From contig NC_134570.1 in the NCBI RefSeq assembly GCF_050947875.1, positions 229,633,265 through 229,697,264 on the forward strand: 64,000 nucleotides of DNA, in the 5' to 3' direction. The notes beneath the pieces were generated by a model, which saw only the letters and a program-made list of their open reading frames with translations, searched no databases and was not told the DNA's origin. Positions 1 to 9,589 of this stretch are shown here, piece by piece. This DNA is from Dermacentor variabilis (lineage: Eukaryota > Arthropoda > Arachnida > Ixodida > Ixodidae). Position 1 is the stretch's first letter, and the number at the start of each line of letters is the position of its first letter. The position numbers and the translations under genes are program-made.

Positions 1-2362
1 TCAGTGATGATACGCAAGCACGGGTCATGGCGCTGCTTGTCGGCGACATGGAGCAGTGGAAAAACAGAGAACACAGGCGTCAGTGTCAGTATCAGACGTA
101 GAGGTCGCGTGTTCAACTGGGTAGTGAGAGAGGCAATATGCATCCTGGTGTTGGCATCCCGACTTGTAAGTCACTCTGTAGGGGTATTCTTGTAGCCAGA
201 GGGCCCAACGACCAAGCCGGCCAGTAGGATCCTTGAGGGACGAAAGCCAACAGAGTGCATGATGGTCTGTGATTACTGAGAAGGGCTTGCCATATAAATA
301 TGGGCGGTACCTTGAAACAGCCTAGACAAGAGCAAGACATTCACGCTTGGTAATCGAATAGTCGCGCTCTGCAGTTGTCAGGAGCTGGCTAGCGTAGGCT
401 ATAAAGCGGTCGTGTCCGTGTTGGCTTTGCGATAAGACGGCACCGATCCCATAACCACTGGCATCGGTTCGGACCTCTGTAGGCGCAGACAGGTCAAAGT
501 GGGCCAAGACTGGTGGATTGGTGAGAAACCTGATAAGGCCTGAAAATGCGGCAGCCTGAGAGGAACCCCACATAAAAGGCACGTCTTTCTTCAGAAGTTC
601 AGTGAGTGGCCGAGCGATTGTTGCGAAATCTTTCATGAACCGTCGGAAATAAGAACAGAGCCCCACAAAACTCCGGACGTCTTTGACAGGCTGAGGTGCA
701 GGAAAAGCCGCTACTGCTCGAACCTTCTCCAAGTCCGTTTGTACTCCGGAAGCATCGACGAGATGGCCTAGCAATGTAATCAGTCAGCGCCCGAAGTGGT
801 ACTTCGATGAGTTTAATTGGAGCCCAGTCTTGCAGAAGACGTCAAGGATAGCTGCGACGCGCTCAAGGTGCGTCTCAAATGTAGGAGAGAACACAAGGAC
901 GTTGTCGAGGTAACAAAGACAAGGTGACCATTTGAAACCTTGAAGCAGAGAGCCGATCATCCATTTGAACGTGGCGGGGGCATGGCATAAACCGAATGGC
1001 ATAACCTTGAATTGGTAGAGCCCATCTGTAGAGACGAAAGCAGTCTTTTCTTGGTTTTGCTCATCGACGGAAATCTGCCAATAACCAGGTCGAACATCGG
1101 TGGACGAAAAGTATTTGGCACTGTGAAGACACTCAAGAGTGTCATCGATTCGTGGTAAAGGGTCAACATCTTTTTTAGTAATACGGTTTAGGTGGTGGTA
1201 ATCAATGCAGAAACGCCACGTGCCATCTTTTTTTTTGGCGAGCACAGCCGGTGACGCCCACGGACTCGACGAGGGCTTAACAATGCCTCTAGCGAGCATC
1301 TTGTTTACTTGCTGCTGAATAACTTGCTGCTCTGCCATGGATACGGTCGGCGGTGGATGGGAACAGCATCACCAGTGCTTATCCGATGCTTAACAAGGGA
1401 CGTCTGACCAAGTGGTCGATTGTCAGTGTCAAATATGTCATGGTAGGAAAGCAAAAGGCGATGTAGGGCGGCGGCTTGGTCAGGTGCAAGGTCCTGAGCG
1501 ACTATGGGACGTAATGAGCCGTCGAGGTTCAGGGCACCCTGCGGGTAATCAGGTGGATCTAGAGACAAGTCTGCTGCAAAAGCAGTGACATGGTCGTCTG
1601 TCACTGACCGCAGCGTGGCCACCGCTATGCCTTCAGGTAACACTTGCTCTGTCAAGCCAAAATTGATTACGGGGAGACACACCCGATCAGCAGTAAGGGT
1701 TTTGATGGAGTGTGGCACAGAGATGTCGCACGTCAGGAGGACATCGCGAATAGATGCGACGACATAGTAGCCATCAGGCACGGTTGCCGTTGAGGCCGAT
1801 TCACTGAATGTTAGGGCTTTTGGAGGTAAGCGAACAAATGCTGTAGTGCAGAGAGTTTTCGGTTGTTCAGGGCGAACGTCTGAAAGGAGAGGAAGCTCGA
1901 GGCACAGCATTCCAGTGGCACAGTTGATGAAGGCAGAATGTGTCGTCAGAAAGTCAAGCGCAAAGAGTAGGTCAAGAGGGCAACTGGTCAGCACGGTGAA
2001 CAGGACTGGAACTTGGCGGCGAGCAATTCCTATGCGAGCAGTGCACATACCCCTGACGGCAACAGTGGTGCCATTGGCGACGCGTACGGCTCGAGTGATA
2101 ACAGGCGTAAGAATTTTTTGAGGCTACGACATAGGTGAGCGCTCATTATGGACAGTTGGGCTCCAGTATCAATTAATGCCATCAATGGAACACCGTCTAT
2201 GTCTACTTCAATTAGGTTCGTGTTGGTGAGGAGCGTCAACGGAGGATTTGGACAGGACGAACGGGATGCAGCGCTACCTCCATGAGCTGCAGGGCCTAGT
2301 TTTCCACCTCTCGGTTTGGCGAGAAAAAGCAGCGAGGCTGGGGTGACGGGGACCGACGGCAT
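1..2362 (-). pseudogene. Gypsy-1 pol pseudogene (PR-RT-RNase H)
   Basis: The polyprotein is read from right to left. An aspartic protease active site, ALIDTGAQLS, lies at about 2150-2180. A linker follows at 2048-1340. Reverse transcriptase occupies 1338-784 with the first catalytic Asp in FSSTD, but the catalytic box reads YLDN (about 901-912) instead of YLDD or YVDD, so the second Asp is lost. The RT thumb is at 774-600 and RNase H at about 500-100 (RTDASGYGIGAVL). Segments are separated by stops and frameshifts near 780, 1340 and 2040. Integrase is not in the window. In this family pol would copy the RNA and insert the cDNA; this copy cannot. Confidence 0.8.
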
Positions 2363-2639
2363 TGAGGCGATGGCGATCGCATGGAGGAGTGGCTGTCAGG
2401 GACATCAGAAGTAGAACACAGATGGCAAGGTGAATAACGGCGAGCGTCGGCGTATGGGCGAGGAGCAGGGAATGAGCTCCAGTACGATGGCATCCAGGTG
2501 GTGCGGCAGTGGCAGGATACATGACCAACGCGGTGGCAGCGGAAGCAGATCGGTTTGTCGTCTGCGGTTCGCCATCTAGCAGGATTGCATGGTCTGGGAG
2601 CGAAATACTGGTCATTACAGGTTGTCGTCATGGGAATGG

Positions 2640-3420
2640 GTGCAGAATCAGGTCGGGAGACAGAGCAGGTGGTAGGGAGGCCAAAATTTGCAATTTCTGG
2701 CCCTACAACTGCTTGAATAACGGAAATAGTGGGGGCCGCTTTGTCAAAAGTACTGTCAGGGGGTCATGGATGAAGGGGGGCCGGACTCGCTGCCTCAATG
2801 TCACGGCAGATGATACGTGTGACGTTCTTTGAAATGGTCACGTGGCGCTAAGAGCGGAGCAAGAGGATGTGGCAGGTGTGTTTGGGAGCTGGAAAAACTG
2901 TGAGACGACGCGGCGGCTTTTGGCTACCTCGAAGCGGTGGCATTCTTTCATGATGGCATCGACGGTAGAAACGTCGTTATAGACAAGCAAATTGAAGGCG
3001 CCGTCCGCGATGCCTTGTAGGATATGGCCCATCTTGTCAACCTCGGTCATGTGCTCGTCAACTTTCCAGCAAAGTGCGAGTACTTCCTGTGCTCTTTTCG
3101 CGCTGCCTGTTGGCGACCTGATAGATTGCCAAATAGGTTGCGAAGCCACTCTTTGAAAATGTCCCAGCTGGAGAGCTCGATCTCATGGGTGCGAAACCAG
3201 ACACATGGTGTCCTGTCCAAATAAAAGATCACATTGGCAAGCATAATGGTAGGGTCCTAGTGGTGGCTTTGGCTAACACGCTCATGCATGCTGAGCCAGT
3301 CGTCAACGTCATTTTGGGCAGAGAATGTCCCAGGATCACAGAGACTAGGAACCGTAACATACGTTGTGGTTGCCGCTGCAGGTGTAGGTGGCGATGGGTA
3401 GTTCCATTGGAAGCCATGGC
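2640..3420 (-). pseudogene. Gypsy-1 gag pseudogene
   Basis: Structural capsid-like gag of the Gypsy element. A start at about 3418 aligns with the gag start at 7073 of the second copy. Shared short signatures include DDW followed by a WxRTHE-like motif, an LRxLFGN motif, and a block containing VLALC-KVD with GIADxxFNLLV (about 2900-3060). The reading continues only by switching frames near 3245 and 3140, so there are at least two frameshifts. A CCHC zinc knuckle follows at about 2506-2547 (CFRCHRVGHVSCHC), where gag normally ends in nucleic-acid-binding knuckles. Nonfunctional as it stands. Confidence 0.75.
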
Positions 3421-3487
3421 TGAGAAGACAGTGCGGCCGCTTCGGAGCTCCGTGGTGAGGACGGGGAACGTTCCACCTCCACCACAA

Positions 3488-4504
3488 TGTTATGCGAAGG
3501 ATGAGTCAGTAAGACGAGCTACTATTTACAGGTTATACAGTGAAAGCTCATTAATTCGAACTTCAATAATTCGAATTTATGGATAATCCGAACTGTACGA
3601 TTTGGTCCGGCCAAACTCCACAGAAGTCTATGTATAAAAAAGTCCGTTAATTCGAATGCGAGAAGGTTCCTTCACGGACAATTCGAACTACGCTCGCCTG
3701 GCACACGGCCAGAGAAACGCGCCTACTGCCTACACACAAGGCTGCATTGCCTCCGGAACGGAGAGAACGGCGAGTGGAGGCAAAATCGGAAAAAAAATCT
3801 AACCGGCGCGGGGTCAGGCAGAAGGCAGCGGCGGCTGCCGCCTCTCCGTTCTACGTAACCTCTGAGACTTCTTTCCCATTGCGAATCTCGGAGGCTTTGC
3901 AAATCTTGTGCAGCTGCTAATGTTGTGCTTAGATGGCACGGCAAGTACCGAAACACAGCGAATCAAGTACGTCGCAGCTGCGCTTGCAATCAAGAACCAA
4001 CGAATCAGGGTCTTCGCCACCTTCACATGTTCAGCGTCTTTGTCTCGGCAGTGTTCATCGGTTGTGCACCTCTGTTTTCAGCTTAGGAGGTATCTGCCGT
4101 CGCGATTCATTGTGGTGGTGTTAAGCCTCGACTAACGTTCGTTTCGGTGGACATCGGTGGTGTGGCACAGTCGGACCCAGAGCTTCAACTTGAAGATGGC
4201 GTGTGCCCGTGGCACACGCCATCACTTTCTGACACGCCAAATTTCTGACATGCCCTACTGCTTGCAAATGGCAGTGTACTGTTGCTCTCCTTCACTTTCG
4301 TTAGTTCGAACTTTCGTTAATTCGAACAGAAGCGGCTTCCCCTTGCGGTTCGAATTAACGAGCTTTTACTGTATTTACAACAGCGGTTGCAGCGCTGACC
4401 GGTTAGATTAACAGCGCGAGCCCAGTTCGTTCTTCCTCCTCTTTTCTCGATTGATGGTGCCCACATGCCTCGTTCAAACAGTCAAATACCACACGGGTGT
4501 AGCA
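3488..4504 (-). repeat. Gypsy-1 5' LTR, split by a DNA transposon
   Basis: The LTR is read from 4504 down to 3488, starting TGCTAC and ending ACA. It is about 181 bp once the insert at 3538-4371 and its TA duplication are removed. The pieces on either side of the insert align as one sequence to the LTR at 6839-6998, including the shared TTGTAAATA stretch next to the insertion point. The sequence just inside the LTR (TGGTGGAGGTGGA) is shared by both copies and is the likely primer-binding site; the tRNA is not identified. Confidence 0.75.
3538..4371. mobile_element. Tigger/pogo-type non-autonomous element A
   Basis: This 834-bp element starts CAGTGAAAGCTCATTAATTC at 3538. It ends with the inverted counterpart (GAATTAACGAGCTTTTACTG) at 4371 and is flanked by TA dinucleotides at 3536-3537 and 4372-4373. 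The TIR-plus-TA structure is that of the pogo/Tigger branch of Tc1/mariner. I see no transposase domain inside. It sits within the Gypsy-1 LTR, so it is younger than that Gypsy. Confidence 0.85.
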
Positions 4505-4556
4505 ATATTATCTAATACATAGGTGACACGTGACTCGTTGACACAAAAAGCAAGCT

Positions 4557-6060
4557 TTAATTCCAAAAGTCGGTCAGCTTAGCTTGTTTGCACTCCTTGC
4601 CTAGCGATGGCACAACTCTACTCTGGCATGCCGCCAGCAGAGCCATTGGCTCATCGTCGTCCTGGGACCCAATGCAATGCCTGATTGTATTAAATGCGTC
4701 CATGACCTGTGATGTAGTTGATGGTCCAGGCTCACGTTGCACGGCTGTTTCATCTTCGTCCAACAGAATACAGTCTTCTCGGACCCTCTTCAGTATTTCT
4801 TGGTTTGTCAATTCTTCGTGCACCACCACGCACAAGTCGGCTTGGATGTACTCCTTGGGATGTACATCGGCGGGCACATCTCCACTTTCCTGCAGGGCTG
4901 CTGATGCTGTGACTTCATCAGATGGCGACCTGTCTCCATCGCTACCTTTGTTCTCAGAGTTCGAAGTCTCGGCAACCTGTGCAGTGAACGCAGCATGGCA
5001 GAAGCAGTTGCAGATTATGGCACTTCTCATAGTGCACCATGAAACAGCAGTCATTTGGAGTGCCATGAAGATGTCCACTTCTGTTTCGTGGCCCAGCTGC
5101 ATGTTAGGAAGCAGCCCTTGAATAAGGTGCTCACGGTGGGCCGGTTTGACGCTCTAGATGACCCCTTGGTCGAGGGCACGGAGCAAGAAATATTTAGGAG
5201 TGGAAACTCCACTGTTTGTGGTGACCAGGAAAGGTCACAAGCCCGCGGAGCCGTTATCGTGCTGGCGGCCTAGAAAGAAATTACCGCCGTTCAGAGCGCG
5301 CCGGAGTAGGCCGGAGCCGCCTGCCCGGGCGCTGCATTTCTTTTTTTCGCTGCGGCTTCTACGTCGCGCCGCATGGCGCCGCCACTGTATATGGCCACGA
5401 CGGCGCATACAACAATTGTGACTTTATCTGGTCGCCCGCGCTCGCTCGCGCTGACGGGAGTTTCACCTCCTATATGTCTTACTCCGTGGTCGAGGGGTTG
5501 CAGGGGCGCAGTTCGGTGGGAAAAATTTTAACTGCATGTTTTTCAGCTCGACACCCTCTATTATGTGGGTGGAACAATTGTGTAAAAGTACACAAACCTT
5601 TCGGCCTTGCCTGCCCATGTCCTGGTTGAAGGCTTCGAATCACTCTCCAAAAACAGCCTGGGTCATCCATGCCCGAGTGTTAGCCACGTACTTCACGAGA
5701 AGGCTCCAATTTCCTTTGAAGCAGCGTGATTTGGCACTTTTACGATGACCAAAATCTCCCGCATGTCTGAATCATCCATATTAGCGCACAGGAGCGCGGT
5801 TATTCTCTTCTTACTGCGCTTGCCTCTGTGTCATCGCTGTCCCTTAAAATCTAGGGTTCTGGTGGGCAGCATCTTGTAGGAGAGCCCAGTCTCATCAGCA
5901 TTATAAATATCCTATGGTGCGTAGTCTTTTAGAATGCCTGCGAAGCTGGCTGACATCCACGCAGTAGCGCCATCACTATCCACCAAAGCGGCTTCACCGA
6001 AAAAAATTTTGCAGTTGATGCTGTGGTGCGACTTGAGTAGGTTCAGCAAACCTATGCTGG
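4557..6060 (-). pseudogene. Tigger transposase pseudogene (DDE, CENP-B-like)
   Basis: Pogo/Tigger transposase, an enzyme that cuts and pastes DNA using a DD[DE] triad. Visible landmarks in frame-hopped translation are NADETGL with the first catalytic Asp (about 5885-5902) and a KRSKKRITALLCAN block (about 5800-5840). Next comes LLHNCSTH, where LxDNCxxH is expected, so the second catalytic Asp is replaced by His (about 5570-5600). KFFPPN follows, then PLDQG split by the MITE near 5161-5500. The C-terminal acidic tail ends KQAKLTDFW at 4557, typical of Tigger proteins. The N-terminal helix-turn-helix is not recognisable. Many frameshifts; clearly dead. Confidence 0.75.
5177..5488. mobile_element. 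312-bp MITE with CACGGAG termini and 8-bp TSD
   Basis: The element begins CACGGAGCAAGAAATAT and ends with the inverse (ATATGTCTTACTCCGTG). The imperfect terminal inverted repeats extend about 34 bp, including GAAACTCC internally. It is flanked on both sides by GTCGAGGG (5169-5176 and 5489-5496), an 8-bp duplication. Removing the insert and one GTCGAGGG restores the conserved PLDQG codons of the Tigger transposase. The 8-bp duplication points to a hAT- or P-type transposase as mobiliser; no coding capacity inside. The interior is GC-rich (5270-5400). Confidence 0.85.
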
Positions 6061-6432
6061 TTTAAGGTAATCTATTCCTAGCATGCAAGCATAATGCAGT
6101 GCTTTCTGCTGCACAATATCACTGCTAAGGGTGATTTTCTTGGCCCGCGTCTCATTGAACCAGGTGTATGTAAACTGCCTTGTCCGAGTACTTGTGGACC
6201 GGCTGAGTCACTTTCTTGTGCTTCACCGACGTCCCTGAAGCAGTATAAAGTATAAATAATTTTGCTCACGTCTGCTTCGTAAAAAGCTTTGTTGAAGGGA
6301 AAAATGTGTCCGCAAAGTATAGTTTGTTTTGGAGGGAATTTCAATGCATTATGTTCTATGGGACATTGATGGGAACCCTTGTTGTGGCAAAAATTTCGTT
6401 GAAGGGGATTTCGTTGCGCCGGGATTCCACTG

Positions 6433-6838
6433 CAATAACAGAGGTACGAGGGCTAAACATTTCCAATCTCGGAAGCCATGGTGTTCCTTCTCAACTTTTG
6501 CACACTGCCGCCGTCACTATGTCCAGCCTACTTCAAGTGGTGCTGGAAGTGTTGCCTACTTCCAGTTGATTTGAAACAAGTGTGTTCCTGCATCGCTTTC
6601 CTGCTCAATTTTTCCCACTAAGCCTGGGCTACATGGAGTGACATTTAAAGACGAACTGTGCGAGGCGGATGGAGATGTGATGGCACTACACACATCGTTT
6701 GCAGGCTTGTGCAACATGGAGAAAAAAGGCGGGTGCCACCGCGGGCTACAAAGCAGCGGTTTCCGCTATTACTTCAGTTTATTTCCTGGTAATGTTGTAA
6801 ATATCGATTAATATGTGTGTTTACGAATGTCTCTATAT
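6433..6838. other. Unassigned spacer
   Basis: This stretch lies between the 5' end of Tigger C1 and the LTR of Gypsy-2. A plus-strand open stretch near 6640-6800 gives no recognisable domain. No terminal repeats or RNA genes were seen. Confidence 0.4.
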
Positions 6839-6998
6839 TGCTACGGGATAGTATTTCCAATGATGAAGAGCCGAGCAGTAAGAAGACGACAATGACGATT
6901 TGAAGCTAGCGCGGGCTGTTGCCTCTTGGCCAAGCGCAGCGTATTTTCTTGTAAATATACTTGTACATAGCTTTTCATCTGCGTCTTCCTCCGTAACA
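6839..6998 (+). repeat. Gypsy-2 5' LTR (160 bp)
   Basis: Starts TGCTACGGGATAG and ends CCGTAACA. It is followed by TATCTGGTGGAGGTGGACG, which matches the same position in Gypsy-1. The LTR is short for the superfamily. No clear TATA box. Confidence 0.75.
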
Positions 6999-7072
6999 TA
7001 TCTGGTGGAGGTGGACGTTCCCTGTACCTCGTCACGGAGCTTCGCAGTGGACGGTACGTCGAGCCTTCCTTC

Positions 7073-8260
7073 ATGGCTCCTGGCGACGACAACCCGACTC
7101 CGCCGGCTCCGACACCTGCTGCCACCTCAACGACCTACATCACTCTCCCTGCTCCCCATGATCCTGGCGTATTCTCGGGCAAAGATGGGGAAGACGTTGA
7201 TGACTGGATCAGCCTGTATGAACACGTCAGCCGCAATAACCGGTGGGACCCTACTATTATGTTCGCCAACGTAGTCTTTTACCTCGGTGGCACACCTAGA
7301 GTTTGGTATCGCACGCACGAAGATGAGCTTACCAGTTGGGATTCACTTAAGACACAGCTTCGAGACTTGTTCGGCAACCCCTACGGTCACTAACTTGCCG
7401 TGCAGAAGGCGCTCTCCGGCCGTGTGCAGACGTCAACAGAGCCCTATGTCACGTACATTCAGGACGTGTTGGCTCTGTGCCGCAAAGTTGACACTCACAT
7501 GAGTGAGTCCGACAAGGTTGCCCACATCCTCAAAGGCATTGCCGATGACACCTTCAACTTGCTCGTTTGCAACAACGTAGCGACGGTGGATGCTGTTATA
7601 AAAGAGTGCCGCCGCCTGGAACTCGCTAAAAGTTGAAGTATTGAGCAGCAGTTTGCCCATCTGCCCAACACCCCAGCGACATCTTCCTGTGCCGACACTC
7701 CTCGTCCCAACAACACTGCCGATGTTACCAGGATCGTCCGGCGTGAGATCGAGGCCGCCTATCTGGCTGCCTTCGACTCCAGTTCCACCAACACATCTGC
7801 AGTCACGGTCTCACTGATCCAGGCAGTTGTTCGCCAAGAGTTCGAAAACATGGGTCTTCACACCATCTGCTCGGCCCATCGTCCTGATACCCGCCTGGCT
7901 TCTTCGATTCCGCCCCGTCCCGCATCTTCTTACCCACCACGTTTCCACAACCCATCTGAATGGCGCACTGCTGACAAGCCCATTTGTTTCCACTGCCATC
8001 GAATCGGGCAGATTTCTCGGCACTGTCACAGTCGCTGGAGTTCGCCAACCCGGCCTACTTATACTGCCTACTCTCGCCCCCCAGGTGGCCCTTCTCGTCC
8101 CTATGCCGCACGCTCCGATAACGCCACCGCTGATTCTCCTGCACCGAACCGCTCCTATTCTCGTTTGCCTTCGCCCCAACGACGACAATCTCGCTCTCCG
8201 CAGCCCCATCGCTCCTATTCGCCGATTCCCTTTGGACGCCGCTCCCAGCCGGAAAACTAG
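7073..8260 (+). pseudogene. Gypsy-2 gag pseudogene with CCHC knuckle
   Basis: Starts at ATG 7073. The first segment (7073-7393) is an open capsid-like gag with DDWISLYEHV and WYRTHEDEL motifs. It is stopped by TAA at 7391-7393 just after LFGNPYGH, then resumes in frame at 7400-7636. A stop (TGA) at 7634-7636 follows the RRLELAKS block. The basic, proline/serine/arginine-rich tail (7850-8260) has a CCHC knuckle at about 7984-8026 (CFHCHRIGQISRHC). Two in-frame stops break an otherwise well-preserved frame. This is the cleanest view of gag in the Gypsy-1/2 family. Confidence 0.8.
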
Positions 8261-8289
8261 ACGATGCAGCGCCTCGAGGTGACGCTGCA

Positions 8290-8487
8290 TTGCTCCCTAC
8301 GCCGCCAAATCCTCTACTGACGTTGCCCACTCATCTGAACCTTCTTGACGTGCAAGTCGAGGGTGTTTCTGTGTCTGCACTCATAGACACTGGGGCGCAT
8401 TTGTCCGTAATGAGCGCTGACCTTTGTAACCGGCTCAAAAAAATTATTCCCCAGCGCAGTCTGCGCGGGCACTGTCGGCGCCATTAG
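8290..8487 (+). pseudogene. Gypsy-2 protease fragment
   Basis: Contains the retropepsin active-site segment ALIDTGAHLSVMSADLC, aligned with the protease of Gypsy-1 (ALIDTGAQLSIMSAHLC). The frame is lost near 8450 and the family match ends soon after. It would process the gag-pol polyprotein; here it is a remnant. Confidence 0.75.
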
Positions 8488-8490
8488 ACA

Positions 8491-9006
8491 CTTGATGCGA
8501 TGTTTCCGTATGCCGCGTTGCATCACCGCAACCTCGACACAGCACACAAAGCAAACATCACCACGCCGTCACGCCGACACCAGTCGCACAAACGAAAAAC
8601 GTGGCCTACTCAGAGCGTCGTGCATGAAGAAAGAAACAAATCAGCTGCTGGATTGTCTTGACATGGCTTACTAAGCTGAGACCGGAACTGCTGTAGCTAC
8701 AAACCAGGCAGAAACGATGATGATTAGCGGGGATCTGCAGTAGCGCCACTTCGTGGGGCAGAAGGAGGCTCCGTTCAAAACAAAAATGGTGTTCAGCAAG
8801 TCCAACCATGCACCGGTCCGAGTCGGGGCATGGTGTTCTCAATTGAGTTGCCTCAAGGAGTGTCCGAAACGAGAGTTTGCAAGGTGTCTGAACTTTCGGC
8901 AGATGTTATGCATTATGGTCTATGGGGAGAATGGCGGTGCCGCGACGCAGACCGAATAATCGGGCATGTCCGAATTTTTGGAGTCCGAAAAATCAGTCAG
9001 CGACTG
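8491..9006 (-). mobile_element. Tigger-type terminus, family B fragment
   Basis: On the minus strand an element starts CAGTCGCTGACTGATTTTTC at 9006, flanked by TA at 9007-9008. It matches the start of Tigger B at 39384 (CAGTCAACGACTGAATTTTC), including the internal CGGACATGCC. The matching part is only certain for about 8800-9006. No opposite terminus was found, and 8491-8800 holds nothing I can assign. Confidence 0.55.
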
Positions 9007-9349
9007 TAATCGAATACAACCCAGGTCTACAGTGAAGCCTCGCACATGCCCTCATAACTGCCAGCCACTGTTCCTCCGCGAGGCTGCAAATAATTCGTAC
9101 TTCAAACTTTTCCTGTTACCCAAATCAGGTGGTAACAAATATAGAATTATTAGCACTTAAATTTATATGTTTTGTCTCGCCTATTATGTGGAATGACGAA
9201 TGCCTGATTCTTTATTGAACTGAAATAAAATGCTTGCTTCGCTGTAACTATGCAGTATATTGTCAAGTTGCACTTCAGTTGGCAGTGATGTTTGTCATGA
9301 GGAAAATCGGGCTCAGCAGTGAATGAACTGTACCGCAGACTTTTGAAGA

Positions 9350-9576
9350 TTTAATTAAAGTTTTACATGCCAAAACCATGAGTCATGCCTTGGTGGAGGA
9401 CTCCGGAAATTTGGACCAACTGGGGTTCTTTAATGTGCACCTAAATCTAAGTGCATGGGTGTTTTTGCATTTCGCCCCAATAAAATATGCGGCCGCCTTG
9501 GCCGGGATCTGGATTCGATCCCGCGACCTCGTGCATGGCAGCCCAACATCATAGCCACTAAGCAACCATGGCAGGT
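9350..9576 (-). mobile_element. Ruka-like tRNA-derived SINE, copy 1
   Basis: On the minus strand a tRNA-like head has an A-box-like GGTTGCTTAGTGG and a B-box-like region around GGGATCGAATCC. A tick-type body follows (GGTGCAC, GGAGTCCTCCAC) and a short AT-rich end. Flanked by a 13-bp direct repeat AGACTTTTGAAGA (9337-9349 and 9577-9589). Full length, about 227 bp. RNA polymerase III transcribed, mobilised by a LINE in trans (family knowledge). Confidence 0.88.
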
Positions 9577-9589
9577 AGACTTTTGAAGA

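Larger units (their letters stand above)
1..4504 (-). mobile_element. Gypsy-1, Ty3/Gypsy LTR retrotransposon cut by window start
   Basis: On the minus strand, a 5' LTR is followed by gag, a CCHC knuckle, an aspartic protease, RT and RNase H. The element runs off the left window edge before integrase and the 3' LTR. The 5' LTR starts at 4504 (TGCTAC) and ends at 3488 (ATAACA). It is interrupted by a Tigger-type element at 3538-4371, leaving about 181 bp of LTR. A second copy of the family lies on the plus strand at 6839-8490, with the same LTR start, LTR end and sequence after the LTR (TGGTGGAGGTGGA). The outer junction at 4504/4505 falls just beyond the 3' end of a Tigger transposase, so the Gypsy probably landed in that Tigger. 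Its reading frames are broken, so it is not autonomous. Confidence 0.85.
4505..6432 (-). mobile_element. Tigger-type element C1, 3' end cut by Gypsy-1
   Basis: The 5' terminus on the minus strand is CAGTGGAATCCCGGCGCAAC, starting at 6432. It is followed downstream by a degraded Tigger transposase ending at 4557. The 3' terminal repeat is not seen: the Gypsy-1 LTR begins at 4504. A MITE interrupts the transposase at 5177-5488. The 5' end resembles the termini of the Tigger at 53426-60212 (CAGTGGAA), which suggests related families. The flanking dinucleotide at 6433 is CA rather than TA, presumably mutated. Confidence 0.75.
6839..8490 (+). mobile_element. Gypsy-2, 3'-truncated copy of the Gypsy-1 family
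   Basis: A 5' LTR (6839-6998) is followed by a probable primer-binding region, gag, zinc knuckle and protease. Similarity to Gypsy-1 stops around 8470-8490, just after the protease, so RT, RNase H, integrase and the 3' LTR are missing. The order and spacing match Gypsy-1 on the opposite strand about 2.3 kb away. Confidence 0.8.

Noticed and set aside
4588..5121. A 177-codon plus-strand open frame
   Set aside because: Antisense shadow of the Tigger C1 transposase C-terminus.
7827..8290. Long open frames on both strands
   Set aside because: Shadows of the Arg/Ser/Pro-rich gag tail of Gypsy-2, which carries the CCHC knuckle in another frame.
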